Assembly: GCF_029714325.1 (NCBI RefSeq)
Contig: NZ_CP121666.1
Coordinates: forward strand, 9,162,501 to 9,226,500
DNA: 64,000 nucleotides
Reading direction: 5' to 3'
From: Bradyrhizobium sp. CB1717
GTDB lineage: Bacteria > Pseudomonadota > Alphaproteobacteria > Rhizobiales > Xanthobacteraceae
The number at the start of each line of letters is the position of its first letter. Positions within the stretch are counted from its first letter, which is position 1. Below, in pieces: positions 9,556 through 17,241 of the stretch. The notes below the pieces were generated by a model. It saw nothing but the letters and a program-made list of their open reading frames with translations. It was not told the DNA's origin and ran no database searches. The position numbers and the translations under genes are program-made.

Positions 9556-9609
9556 TTCGCGCACGACTATTTTGCTTGGCGCCGCAGCAAAAATCGGCAT
9601 TGTGGCGCC

Positions 9610-10302
9610 ATGACCGAGCAAAATGACACCCAAGATTCCTCGCAGGAATCCTCGCAGGCCAAGGCGGGCGCGATCATCGTCCCCGTGACGCTGTTCGAGC
9701 AGAACTGCACCATCATCTGGGACGAGCCCAGCAAGAAGGCCGTGGTGATCGATCCCGGCGGCGACGTGCCGAAGATCCTGGATGCGATCAAGCAGACCGG
9801 CGTCACCGTGGAGAAGATCTGGCTGACCCACGGCCATATCGACCATGTCGGCGGCGCGGCGGAGCTGCGCGATGCGCTGAAAGTGCCGATCGAGGGGCCG
9901 CATCAGGCCGACAAGTTCCTGCTCGACAACGTGGTCGAGAGCGGCGCGCGCTTCGGCATGACCGGCGTGCGCAATTTCGCGCCGGACCGCTGGCTCGAGG
10001 AAGGCGACAGCGTGTCGATCGGTGGCCTCACGTTCGACATCCTGCACTGCCCCGGCCACTCGCCGGGCAGCGTGGTGTTCTTTAACAAGGACCTGCGTTT
10101 CGCCCATGTCGGCGACGTCCTGTTCGCGGGCTCGGTGGGACGCACGGACCTGCCCGGCGGCAGTCACGCGACGCTGATCAACTCGATTCTGACAAAATTG
10201 CTGCCGCTCGGCGACGATGTCGGCTTCATCTGCGGCCACGGCGCCGGCTCGAGCATCGGCCAGGAGCGGATGACCAATCCGTTCATCACCGGCGAGATGT
10301 GA
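9610..10302 (+). CDS. MBL-fold metallo-hydrolase, glyoxalase II-like
   Basis: A 230-residue metallo-beta-lactamase-fold protein. The metal motif is THGHIDHVGG, with further ligands in HCPGHSPGS and HVGDVLF, and a final His in ICGHGAGSS. This is the compact GloB-like (YcbL type) layout without the C-terminal substrate domain of classical glyoxalase II. It probably hydrolyses a thioester such as S-lactoylglutathione, but related proteins have other substrates. A Ser/Gln-rich N-terminal tail of about 18 residues precedes the domain. It is transcribed alone on the plus strand and convergent with the HxlR regulator. Confidence 0.88.
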   Translation: MTEQNDTQDSSQESSQAKAGAIIVPVTLFEQNCTIIWDEPSKKAVVIDPGGDVPKILDAIKQTGVTVEKIWLTHGHIDHVGGAAELRDALKVPIEGPHQADKFLLDNVVESGARFGMTGVRNFAPDRWLEEGDSVSIGGLTFDILHCPGHSPGSVVFFNKDLRFAHVGDVLFAGSVGRTDLPGGSHATLINSILTKLLPLGDDVGFICGHGAGSSIGQERMTNPFITGEM

Positions 10303-10305
10303 GTT

Positions 10306-10677
10306 TTATTCGGCGGCCTCGGTGAGCACGGGCTCGCCGAGGTTTCGTTCACCCCATTCGCGGATCGCTGCAACCACGGGGACGAAGCTCCTACCCTTCC
10401 GCGTCAGGCGATACTCGACCTTCGGCGGCACCTCGCCAAAATCCTTGCGGTCGATCAGGCCGCTCATCGTCAGCGCCTTCAATTCGCGGCTGAGCACGCG
10501 CGGGGTGATCTCGGCGCTGCCTTCAGTGCCGCGCAGCAGGCCGCTCCTGATCTCGCCGTAGCGGCGCGGGCCGTCCTTGAGATCCCAGACGATGCGCAGC
10601 TTGTACTTGCCGCTGATCATCTTCTGAAACGCCGCGACCGGACAGGCGCGCGGCGCGATCGCTCTTGCCTTCGCCAT
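10306..10677 (-). CDS. HxlR-family winged-helix transcriptional regulator
   Basis: A 123-residue HxlR-type regulator. It has CPVAAFQKMISGKYKLRIVWDL, then RRYGEIR, ITPRVLSRELKALTMSGLIDRK and the wing VEYRLTRKGRS. The Cys near residue 12 (RACPV) is at the position used for thiol or quinone sensing in some family members. The start at 10677 is supported by GGAGGAGACGAC directly upstream. The gene is divergent from a 100-residue protein gene at 10820. The shared 142-base gap holds a direct repeat, so it probably represses that gene and itself. Confidence 0.9.
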   Translation of the reverse strand: MAKARAIAPRACPVAAFQKMISGKYKLRIVWDLKDGPRRYGEIRSGLLRGTEGSAEITPRVLSRELKALTMSGLIDRKDFGEVPPKVEYRLTRKGRSFVPVVAAIREWGERNLGEPVLTEAAE

Positions 10678-10735
10678 GTCGTCTCCTCCATGCGCCAGCC
10701 AAGCCAGATGCCAGGATAGGATCGATCGCGAAAAA

Positions 10736-10762
10736 GTCCATACTATCAATTTTGTCCATACT
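10736..10762. promoter_or_regulatory. Candidate HxlR operator: direct repeat GTCCATACT
   Basis: GTCCATACT occurs at 10736-10744 and again at 10754-10762, with start points 18 bases apart, in the otherwise GC-rich divergent region between the HxlR gene and the gene at 10820. The AT-rich centre (ATCAATTTT) is promoter-like. Binding by the HxlR protein is inferred from position only. Confidence 0.5.
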
Positions 10763-10819
10763 TGCGAGATCGCGCGCAAGGCGCAGATGATGACGCACAT
10801 GACGAACAGGGAGCGTCAC

Positions 10820-11122
10820 ATGAAGCACTTCATGATCAGATATCAGTTCAAGAACGGTACGACGGAGGAATGGCACCGGGACATCGGCCGCTTCATCAAG
10901 GCGATCGACGGCGATCCGGAGCTGAAGGGTCGGATCGGCTATCGCGTCCTCAAGGCCCGCGACGACGGCAGCTATTTCCACCTCGCCAGCGTCAGCGACG
11001 ATGCAGCGCAGAAGGCTTTGCAATCGCGCGACTTCTTCAGGGCCTATCAGGAGACGACGCGGAAAGTCGCCGGCGGCGAGGTGACGGTGACGCCGATCGA
11101 GGTGATCGATCAGACGGGGTAA
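10820..11122 (+). CDS. Conserved small protein divergent from HxlR regulator
   Basis: A 100-residue soluble protein starting MKHFMIRYQFKNGTTEEW. The pattern resembles small ferredoxin-like-fold (alpha+beta barrel) stress or monooxygenase-type proteins: FIKAIDGDPELKGRIGYRVLKARDDGSYFHLASVSDD, then FFRAYQETTRKVAGG. I cannot name a family with certainty. The start is supported by GGGAGCG before the ATG. It is the likely target of the divergent HxlR regulator. No signal peptide or membrane segment. Confidence 0.78.
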   Translation: MKHFMIRYQFKNGTTEEWHRDIGRFIKAIDGDPELKGRIGYRVLKARDDGSYFHLASVSDDAAQKALQSRDFFRAYQETTRKVAGGEVTVTPIEVIDQTG

Positions 11123-11133
11123 ATTATCTCAAT

Positions 11134-11159
11134 GTCGTCCTGGCGAAAGCCAGGACGAC
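11134..11159. repeat. Perfect hairpin GTCGTCCTGGC-GAAA-GCCAGGACGAC
   Basis: Eleven-base perfect arms (11134-11144 and 11149-11159) with a GAAA loop, between convergent genes. A GNRA-loop hairpin like this can stabilise or end both transcripts. The same motif starts the composite repeat at 22801. A 14-base palindrome (CGAAACATGTTTCG, 11162-11175) follows directly. Confidence 0.85.
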
Positions 11160-11186
11160 GGCGAAACATGTTTCGTTTAGCCCAAA

Positions 11187-12341
11187 CTACTTCATCAATC
11201 CCGCAGCGGTCAGCGCGCGGGTGATGATCTGGCCGAGATCGAAGCCGTGAGACTTTTCGCGGTTCAGCTCGGCCGGTTGCTCGGCGACCGCGGTGCGGAT
11301 CGAGCGGGCGAGATGTGGCGCGGGCGTCAGCGCCGGCTTCGCCGCCTTCTTCGCCTCCGCGATCCAGCCGGTCAGGCCGAAAAATTTTGCGATGTGATAG
11401 GACGAGGAGATGCCGGCCTCGATCAGGAACGCGCCCTCCATGCCGTAGCGCTGGTCGTTGTCGGCCAGCCCAAGCGGCGTGCCGTGGGCCATGTCGGTGA
11501 TAGCGTAGGACTCGACCAGCGTCTCGCCGTCCTTGTTCCACCAGGCCTGGCGCGGATAGCCGTCGACATTGGTCTCGGCCATCGGCACGGCGGGCAGATC
11601 GTGCAGGTCGAGCCACTGCTTGACGATCTCGTTGGCATTGCCGGGATTGACGGTGCGGTCGGCGCTGCCGTGCCACACCGAGATCCTCGGCCAGGGACCA
11701 CGATGGTTCGAGGCGCGCCGCACGAAATCGCCGAGCTCGCGATCGGGCCTCTGCGGCGAATAAAACATGCCGTCCAGCGCCTCGCGCAAGTTCGACGCGA
11801 TGCCGTAAGGCAGTCCGGCAATGATCGCGCCGGCCGCAAAGACTTCCGGATAGGTCGCGAGCATCACCGACGTCATGCCGCCACCGGCGGAGAGGCCGGT
11901 GATGAAGATGCGCCTGGGATCGATGCGATGTGCATCCGCCATATGCGCGATCATCTCGCGGATCGAGCGCGCTTCGCCGCTGTCCCGCGCGGTGTCTTCC
12001 GGATTGAACCAGTTAAAGCAGGTGTTGCCGTTGTTGACGCGCTGCTGCTCGGGCATCAGCAGCGCGAAGCCGTAATGCCGCGCGAGCGTCGACCAGCCGG
12101 CACCGAGATCGTAACCCGCCGCCGTCTGTCCGCAGCCATGCAGCACGACGACCAGCGCGCGCGGCTTCTGCAACTTCGCCGGCACGAACGCGAACATGCG
12201 CAGGGCTCCGGGATTGTCGCCGAAGCCCGTGACCTCTTCCAGCGGGCTGGATGAATCAGGGCTGCGGCCGAACTCGGCAAGGCGCAGACCGTCCAGCTTC
12301 GGCAGACGTCTCAACAAATCGACATTTCTTGCTAACGACAC
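11187..12341 (-). CDS. PHB depolymerase family (Esterase PHB) alpha/beta hydrolase
   Basis: A 384-residue hydrolase of the poly(3-hydroxybutyrate) depolymerase esterase family. The oxyanion region is VVVLHGCGQTAAGYD, the nucleophile elbow GLSAGGGMT holds the catalytic Ser, and SVWHGSADRTVNPGNA and MAHGTPLG hold the likely Asp and His. The start is GTG at 12341, with AGGAA six bases upstream; the ATG-less extension to 12380 is less likely. No clear signal peptide, so extracellular depolymerase action is doubtful; an intracellular esterase or acetyl-xylan/feruloyl-esterase-like role is possible. It is convergent with the gene at 10820. Confidence 0.88.
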   Translation of the reverse strand: MSLARNVDLLRRLPKLDGLRLAEFGRSPDSSSPLEEVTGFGDNPGALRMFAFVPAKLQKPRALVVVLHGCGQTAAGYDLGAGWSTLARHYGFALLMPEQQRVNNGNTCFNWFNPEDTARDSGEARSIREMIAHMADAHRIDPRRIFITGLSAGGGMTSVMLATYPEVFAAGAIIAGLPYGIASNLREALDGMFYSPQRPDRELGDFVRRASNHRGPWPRISVWHGSADRTVNPGNANEIVKQWLDLHDLPAVPMAETNVDGYPRQAWWNKDGETLVESYAITDMAHGTPLGLADNDQRYGMEGAFLIEAGISSSYHIAKFFGLTGWIAEAKKAAKPALTPAPHLARSIRTAVAEQPAELNREKSHGFDLGQIITRALTAAGLMK

Positions 12342-12482
12342 GGCAACTTCCTGATGGGCGACGTTCAACGTACAGCCCAACCAGATAGTTGCTGCATTGC
12401 GAAATAAAAAGGCCGTGTGCTGTCGATCCCGCGAAAATCACTGGAAATTCAGCAGAAATCCGCACGCATTAACCGCAATGCT

Positions 12483-13895
12483 TCAACTTGATGCAGATGC
12501 GCGGCGCATCCACGTCAGAAATACGGTGCAGATCATGATTAACGTCACAAACAGCGCGAGCGAGACGAGAAATCCTGCGCGCGCTGATTGCAGTGATTCG
12601 ATCGCGAAGAATACCGCGCCGATTGCGGCCACTCCGGCCGCATTTCCGATCTGTGCTGTCGTGCCGTACATGCCGGAGGCCGAGCCTGCGGCGACAGGTT
12701 TGACAGTCGAGAGCACGGCGCCGGACAGCGGGGCCATCACGAGTCCCTGGCCATACCCGAAGATGCTCATGGTCAGCGCGAGTGCGAGCGGCGATGGCGT
12801 GTCAACATAGAGCACAAGAAGCGCGAGCGCGCCGAGGCCTGCGATCTGCAACGCGCAGCCCTCGATCAACACCCTGGTGCCGCGATGCCGAGCGCGAGCG
12901 CCGCTATGGCGTGAGGCCACGACGAAAGCGATGGCAAGTGGAATGGAGGCCATTCCGGCCGCAAGCGGCGGAATCTCCAGGCCGCGCTGCATGAACAGCG
13001 TCATGACCAGATAGAACGAGAGATTGGCGAGGAAGAAAAAGAACGCCGCGCCAAGGCCGCGCAGGAAGGCGGCGTCCGTCAGCAGCGTCAAATCGATCAG
13101 CGGCATGCCGCCGGCACCCGCAACGCCATGCTCGAGCTTCAGGAACGCCAGAAGGATGGCGACGCCGATCACCATTACGGCCCACAGCCACGGCGCCCAG
13201 CCGACATCATGGCCGAACAGCAGCGGCCCGATCAGGCACAGCAATCCCGCGAACAGGACCACGCTGCCCTTGACGTCGAGCCTGGTCCCTGCCCGTCGTG
13301 GCACCGACGGCATGATGCGCCAGGCCGCCGCGGCGATGACGAGGCCAAAGGGAACGTTGACGAAGAACACCGACCGCCAGCCGGTGCCGGCGAGATCGAG
13401 CGTGACAAGGAGACCGCCGAGCAAGAAGCCCGCAGCGCCCGCGAGCCCGAGCACGATGCCGTAGATGGCGAAGGCACGGTTGCGCGTCTCGTCGGTGAAC
13501 AGAAGATGCAGCGTCGCCAGCACCTGCGGCACCATCAGCGCTGCGGTCGCGCCCTGCGCCAGCCGCGCGACGATGAGCTCGACGCCGGATTGTGCGAGCC
13601 CGCACCACAGCGAGGTCGCCGTGAAGCCGAGCACGCCGGCCAGGAAGACAGCCTTGGTGCCGTGGATGTCGCCGAGCCGGCCGCCGGTGACGACCAGCGT
13701 GGCATAGGCGATCAGATAGATCGCGATGACGGATTCGATCTGCGCCGGCGACGCCTTCAGATCCACCGCGATGGTAGGGATCGCGACGTTCACGATGAAG
13801 GCATCGACGCCGAACATGAACTGGGCGGCGACGACGATCGCCAGCACCCACCAGCGGCGGGTCGAATCGATTGGCTTTGTGACGGTTTGATGCAT
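12483..13895 (-). CDS. MFS transporter, DHA2 (14-TM) drug-export type
   Basis: A 470-residue major facilitator with about 14 hydrophobic segments. Motif A-like GGRLGDIHGTKAVFLAGV follows TM2, and motif C-like GIVLGLAGAAGFLLGG lies in TM5; the latter marks drug/H+ antiporters of the EmrB/QacA group. I chose the ATG at 13895 (MHQTVTK) because the first hydrophobic segment begins about 15 residues later. It is divergent from sthA, with 146 bases between starts. Export substrate unknown. Confidence 0.88.
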   Translation of the reverse strand: MHQTVTKPIDSTRRWWVLAIVVAAQFMFGVDAFIVNVAIPTIAVDLKASPAQIESVIAIYLIAYATLVVTGGRLGDIHGTKAVFLAGVLGFTATSLWCGLAQSGVELIVARLAQGATAALMVPQVLATLHLLFTDETRNRAFAIYGIVLGLAGAAGFLLGGLLVTLDLAGTGWRSVFFVNVPFGLVIAAAAWRIMPSVPRRAGTRLDVKGSVVLFAGLLCLIGPLLFGHDVGWAPWLWAVMVIGVAILLAFLKLEHGVAGAGGMPLIDLTLLTDAAFLRGLGAAFFFFLANLSFYLVMTLFMQRGLEIPPLAAGMASIPLAIAFVVASRHSGARARHRGTRVLIEGCALQIAGLGALALLVLYVDTPSPLALALTMSIFGYGQGLVMAPLSGAVLSTVKPVAAGSASGMYGTTAQIGNAAGVAAIGAVFFAIESLQSARAGFLVSLALFVTLIMICTVFLTWMRRASASS

Positions 13896-14041
13896 TTTCG
13901 CGCGAACCTTCGGCGATTTATTTGCGCGCAAGACTCGCAAATCGCGGTCATCCGCGCGATTACCTCGGAGGTAGGACTTGCTTTGGCCCGATTGCTGCAT
14001 GTCGGTTCCCGCTGGATTTGCAGGGGTTCGGAAGTCTTCCG

Positions 14042-15433
14042 ATGTACGACTACGACATGGTGGTGATCGGCTCGGGCCCGTCGGGGCGCCGGGCCGCGGT
14101 GCAATGTGCCAAGCTCGGCAAGTCCGTGCTGGTGGTGGAGAAGGGCCGGCGGGTCGGCGGCGTCTCCGTCCACACCGGCACCATCCCCTCGAAGACGCTG
14201 CGCGAAACCGTGCTCAACCTGTCCGGCTGGCGCGAGCGCGGCTTTTACGGCCGCTCCTATCGGGTGAAACAGGACATCGCGGCCAGCGACCTGATGACCC
14301 GGCTGCAGAAGACGCTCGATCACGAGGTCGAGGTGCTCGAGCATCAGTTCAGCCGCAACCTCGTCCGCACCGCCAATGGCGAGGCGCGCCTGGTCTCGCC
14401 GCATGAGGTCGAGATCACGAGCTCAATCGGCGAGACCAAGGTGGTGTCCGCCGCCTTCATCCTGATCGCCTGCGGCACACGCCCGTTCCGTCCCGACTAT
14501 GTGCCGTTCGACGGCGCGAGCGTGCTCGACAGCGACGAGATCATCGAGCTGCCGAAACTGCCGCGCAGCCTCGCCGTGATTGGCGCCGGCGTGATCGGCG
14601 TCGAATATGCCACCATCTTCAGCGCACTCGACGTGCCCGTGACCCTGATCGAGCCGCGGCCGACCTTCCTCGATTTCATCGACAAGGAATTGATCGACGA
14701 GTTCATGCACGAGCTGCGCGACCGCAACGTCGCGCTGCGGCTCGGCTCCAAGGTGACGTCGATCGAGAAGAATGCGCAGGGCCACATCGTCACGCATCTG
14801 TCGGACGGGCGCCACGTCACCACGGAGATGCTGCTGTTCGCAGCGGGCCGCGTCGGCGCCACCGACCGGCTCAACCTCGAGGCCGCCGGCATCGCCGTCG
14901 ACCATCGCGGCCGCATCACGGTCGATCCCGTGACCTTGCAGACCAGCGTGCCGCACATCTACGCCGCCGGCGACGTGATCGGCTTTCCGAGCCTTGCCTC
15001 GACCTCGATGGAGCAGGGCCGCGTCGCGGCCTGCCATGCGCTCGGCATGGAGCCGCTGGCGCCGCCGGAATTCTTTCCCTACGGGATCTATTCGGTGCCG
15101 GAGATCTCGACCGCCGGTCTCACCGAAGAAGAGGTCCGCACGCGCGGCATTCCCTACGAGGTCGGCATCGCCCGCTTCCGCGAGACCTCGCGCGGCCACA
15201 TCATGGGGCTGAACAGCGGCATGATGAAGATGATCTTCTCGACCAAGACGCGCCGCCTGCTCGGCGTGCATATTCTGGGCGAAGGCGCCACCGAGCTGAT
15301 CCATATCGGCCAGGCCGTGCTGAATCTCAAAGGCACGATCGACTATTTCATCCAGAACACGTTCAATTATCCGACGCTGGCCGAGGCCTACAAGATCGCC
15401 GGCCTGGATGCGTGGAACAGGATGACGCGGTAG
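14042..15433 (+). CDS. sthA: Soluble pyridine nucleotide transhydrogenase (Si-specific)
   Basis: A 463-residue flavoprotein disulfide-reductase-fold enzyme. It has the FAD motif GSGPSG near residue 11, the NAD(P) motif GAGVIGVEYA, a second FAD-contact YAAGDVIGFPSLAS and a C-terminal dimerisation domain (LGVHILGEGATELIHIG). The usual CxxxxC redox pair is absent: the site reads GGVSVHTGTIPSK, with Ser and Thr in place of the cysteines. That separates SthA-type transhydrogenases from lipoamide dehydrogenases, although E. coli SthA keeps the first Cys. It transfers hydride between NADPH and NAD+. The start ATG 14042 begins MYDYDMVVIG. Confidence 0.92.
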   Translation: MYDYDMVVIGSGPSGRRAAVQCAKLGKSVLVVEKGRRVGGVSVHTGTIPSKTLRETVLNLSGWRERGFYGRSYRVKQDIAASDLMTRLQKTLDHEVEVLEHQFSRNLVRTANGEARLVSPHEVEITSSIGETKVVSAAFILIACGTRPFRPDYVPFDGASVLDSDEIIELPKLPRSLAVIGAGVIGVEYATIFSALDVPVTLIEPRPTFLDFIDKELIDEFMHELRDRNVALRLGSKVTSIEKNAQGHIVTHLSDGRHVTTEMLLFAAGRVGATDRLNLEAAGIAVDHRGRITVDPVTLQTSVPHIYAAGDVIGFPSLASTSMEQGRVAACHALGMEPLAPPEFFPYGIYSVPEISTAGLTEEEVRTRGIPYEVGIARFRETSRGHIMGLNSGMMKMIFSTKTRRLLGVHILGEGATELIHIGQAVLNLKGTIDYFIQNTFNYPTLAEAYKIAGLDAWNRMTR

Positions 15434-15847
15434 CGGCGGGCTTTCGCCTCTGCCCGCGCGCGGGGAGAGGCCGGAATTCAAACGCCGTTTGAATGCCGGG
15501 TGAGGGGGACTCTCCGCGAGTCGCGCTGTCCATTGCGACGGTGCTCTCTCAACACGTCATTGCGAGCGCAGCGAAGCAATCCAGAATCCCTCCGCGGAAA
15601 CACACTGGATTGCTTCGCTGCGCTCGCAATGACGGTGTGGGGCATCTCGAGAACCCAATTACCTCCGTCTCCGCGGAGACTGCCCCTCACCCCAACCCTC
15701 TCCCCGTAAGAACGGGGAGAGGCAGAAGCGGCAGCATCAGCACATAGCTGCATTCCGCTGCGCGGGACATCGCGCGATTGCGTTCGCTTGTTTCAGCACG
15801 TAGCCTCACCGCACCAACAAACAGAAAATTCAGCCGGAGAGAACGCC
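15434..15847. other. Intergenic region with several inverted repeats
   Basis: No gene is supported in these 414 bases. A perfect 9-base-arm palindrome (ATTCAAACG/CGTTTGAAT, 15476-15494, nested in CCGG ends) follows sthA and may act as its terminator. Then come a CATTGCGAGCG-family repeat (15555-15634) and a CCCTCTCCCCGTAAGAACGGGGAGAGG hairpin near 15697-15722, related to flank sequence at 15461-15470. The last 100 bases are the leader of the monooxygenase gene. Confidence 0.7.
15555..15634. repeat. Palindromic repeat, CATTGCGAGCG family, copy 2
   Basis: CGTCATTGCGAGCGCAGCG at the left end pairs with CGCTGCGCTCGCAATGACG at the right end, enclosing AATCCAGA...TGGATT. Compensating base changes relative to copy 1 (AGCGAAGC versus GCGCAGC on both arms) show that pairing is conserved. 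Confidence 0.9.
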
Positions 15848-17083
15848 ATGGCGCGCCTGAAGTTCGGAGCCTTTCTTGCCCCGCATCACCCGATCGGGGA
15901 GCATCCGATGCTGCAGTTCCGGCGCGATCTCGACCTCGTCGAGCGGCTGGACGCGCTCGGCTATGACGAGTTCTGGTGCGGCGAGCACCATTCCTCCGGC
16001 TGGGAGATGATCGCCTCGCCCGAGATGTTCCTGGCCGCGGCCGGCGAGCGCACCAAGCGGATCAAGCTCGGCACCGGCGTCATCTCGCTGCCCTATCACC
16101 ATCCCTACAACGTTGCCCAGCGCATGGTGCAGCTCGACCACATGACCGGCGGCCGCGCCATCTTCGGCTCCGGTCCCGGCGCGTTGGCTTCCGACGCGCA
16201 CACGCTCGGCATCGACCCGATGACTCAGCGCGACCGCCAGGACGAGGCGATCGGCGTGATCCGCCGCCTGTTCAACGGCGAGCGGGTCACGGCGAAGAGC
16301 GACTGGTTCACCATGAACGACGCCGCGCTGCAGATCCTCCCCTTGCAGGAGGAGATGCCGTTCGTGGTGGCCTCGCAGATCTCGCCGTCGGGCATGACGC
16401 TCGCCGGCAAATACGGCATCGGCATCATCTCGCTGGGCTCGATGACGACGCAGGGCCTGATGTCACTGCAACAGCAATGGCAGTTCGCCGAGGATGCCGC
16501 CAAGAAGCACGGCACGAAGGTCAACCGCGCCGACTGGCGCGTGCTGCTCACCTTCCACATCGCCGAGACCCGCGAGCAGGCCCGCAAGGAGGCCGGCGCC
16601 GGGCTCATGCGCTGGCACAACGAATATAATGTCGGCACGCTGCAGCGGCCGGGCCTGACCGCATTCTCCTCGCCCGACGAGGCCGTGGACAAGACCGCGT
16701 TCGTCGAAGGCGCGGCCTCAACCATCGGCACGCCGGACGATCTCGTCAAAACCATCAAGAACGTGATGGAGGTCTCCGGCGGCGTCGGCGCCATCATCGG
16801 CTTCGTGCACGACTGGGCCAATCCGGAAAACACGCGCCGGAGCTGGGACATGGTGGCGCGCTATGTGGTGCCGGAGATCAACGGCTACATCGCCTCCCTA
16901 CGCAAGTCGCAAAAATTCGTGATTGAGAACCGCGCGATCTTCGAGCGTGCGGGCCAGGCCGTGATGGCCAAGATCATGGAGAACGAGAAGGCCGCCGAGG
17001 CGCTGAAAGTGACCGGCCCCGGCCGCGTCGCCATTCCCGCCGTCAACGCACCGGATCTGCAGAAGGAAGCGGCGAAGCGGTAG
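15848..17083 (+). CDS. LLM-class flavin-dependent monooxygenase (LimB-like)
   Basis: A 411-residue luciferase-like TIM-barrel protein. It has GAFLAPHHPIGEHP, YDEFWCGEHHSSGW, GTGVISLPYHHPYNVAQ and FGSGPGALASDAHTLGID, typical of the group that includes limonene 1,2-monooxygenase and alkanal monooxygenases. It would use FMNH2 supplied by a separate reductase and O2. GGAGAG seven bases before the ATG supports the start. A P450 and an SDR follow, suggesting oxidation of a hydrophobic, possibly terpenoid, substrate; that is inference. Length is slightly above family average owing to a C-terminal helical tail ending in Lys/Arg. Confidence 0.88.
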   Translation: MARLKFGAFLAPHHPIGEHPMLQFRRDLDLVERLDALGYDEFWCGEHHSSGWEMIASPEMFLAAAGERTKRIKLGTGVISLPYHHPYNVAQRMVQLDHMTGGRAIFGSGPGALASDAHTLGIDPMTQRDRQDEAIGVIRRLFNGERVTAKSDWFTMNDAALQILPLQEEMPFVVASQISPSGMTLAGKYGIGIISLGSMTTQGLMSLQQQWQFAEDAAKKHGTKVNRADWRVLLTFHIAETREQARKEAGAGLMRWHNEYNVGTLQRPGLTAFSSPDEAVDKTAFVEGAASTIGTPDDLVKTIKNVMEVSGGVGAIIGFVHDWANPENTRRSWDMVARYVVPEINGYIASLRKSQKFVIENRAIFERAGQAVMAKIMENEKAAEALKVTGPGRVAIPAVNAPDLQKEAAKR

Positions 17084-17103
17084 GCCTGCGAAACAATCTC
17101 CAC

Positions 17104-17147
17104 GTCGTCCCGGCCTAGTGCGCAATTGCGCACTAGGCCGGGACGAC
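17104..17147. repeat. 44-base perfect palindrome
   Basis: Twenty-two-base arms without a mismatch, centred on CAATTG: left arm from GTCGTCCCGG to TGCGCAA, right arm its exact complement. It lies between the monooxygenase and P450 genes. An imperfect relative is at 4530-4574. Confidence 0.95.
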
Positions 17148-17241
17148 GAGGAGTGTGTGACGATTTTGTGCGCAAGACGACCGCAGCGTCATCGCGCCCC
17201 GATGTGCTATGTTGTCCGGGTCTGCCAACGGAGCAATCCTC

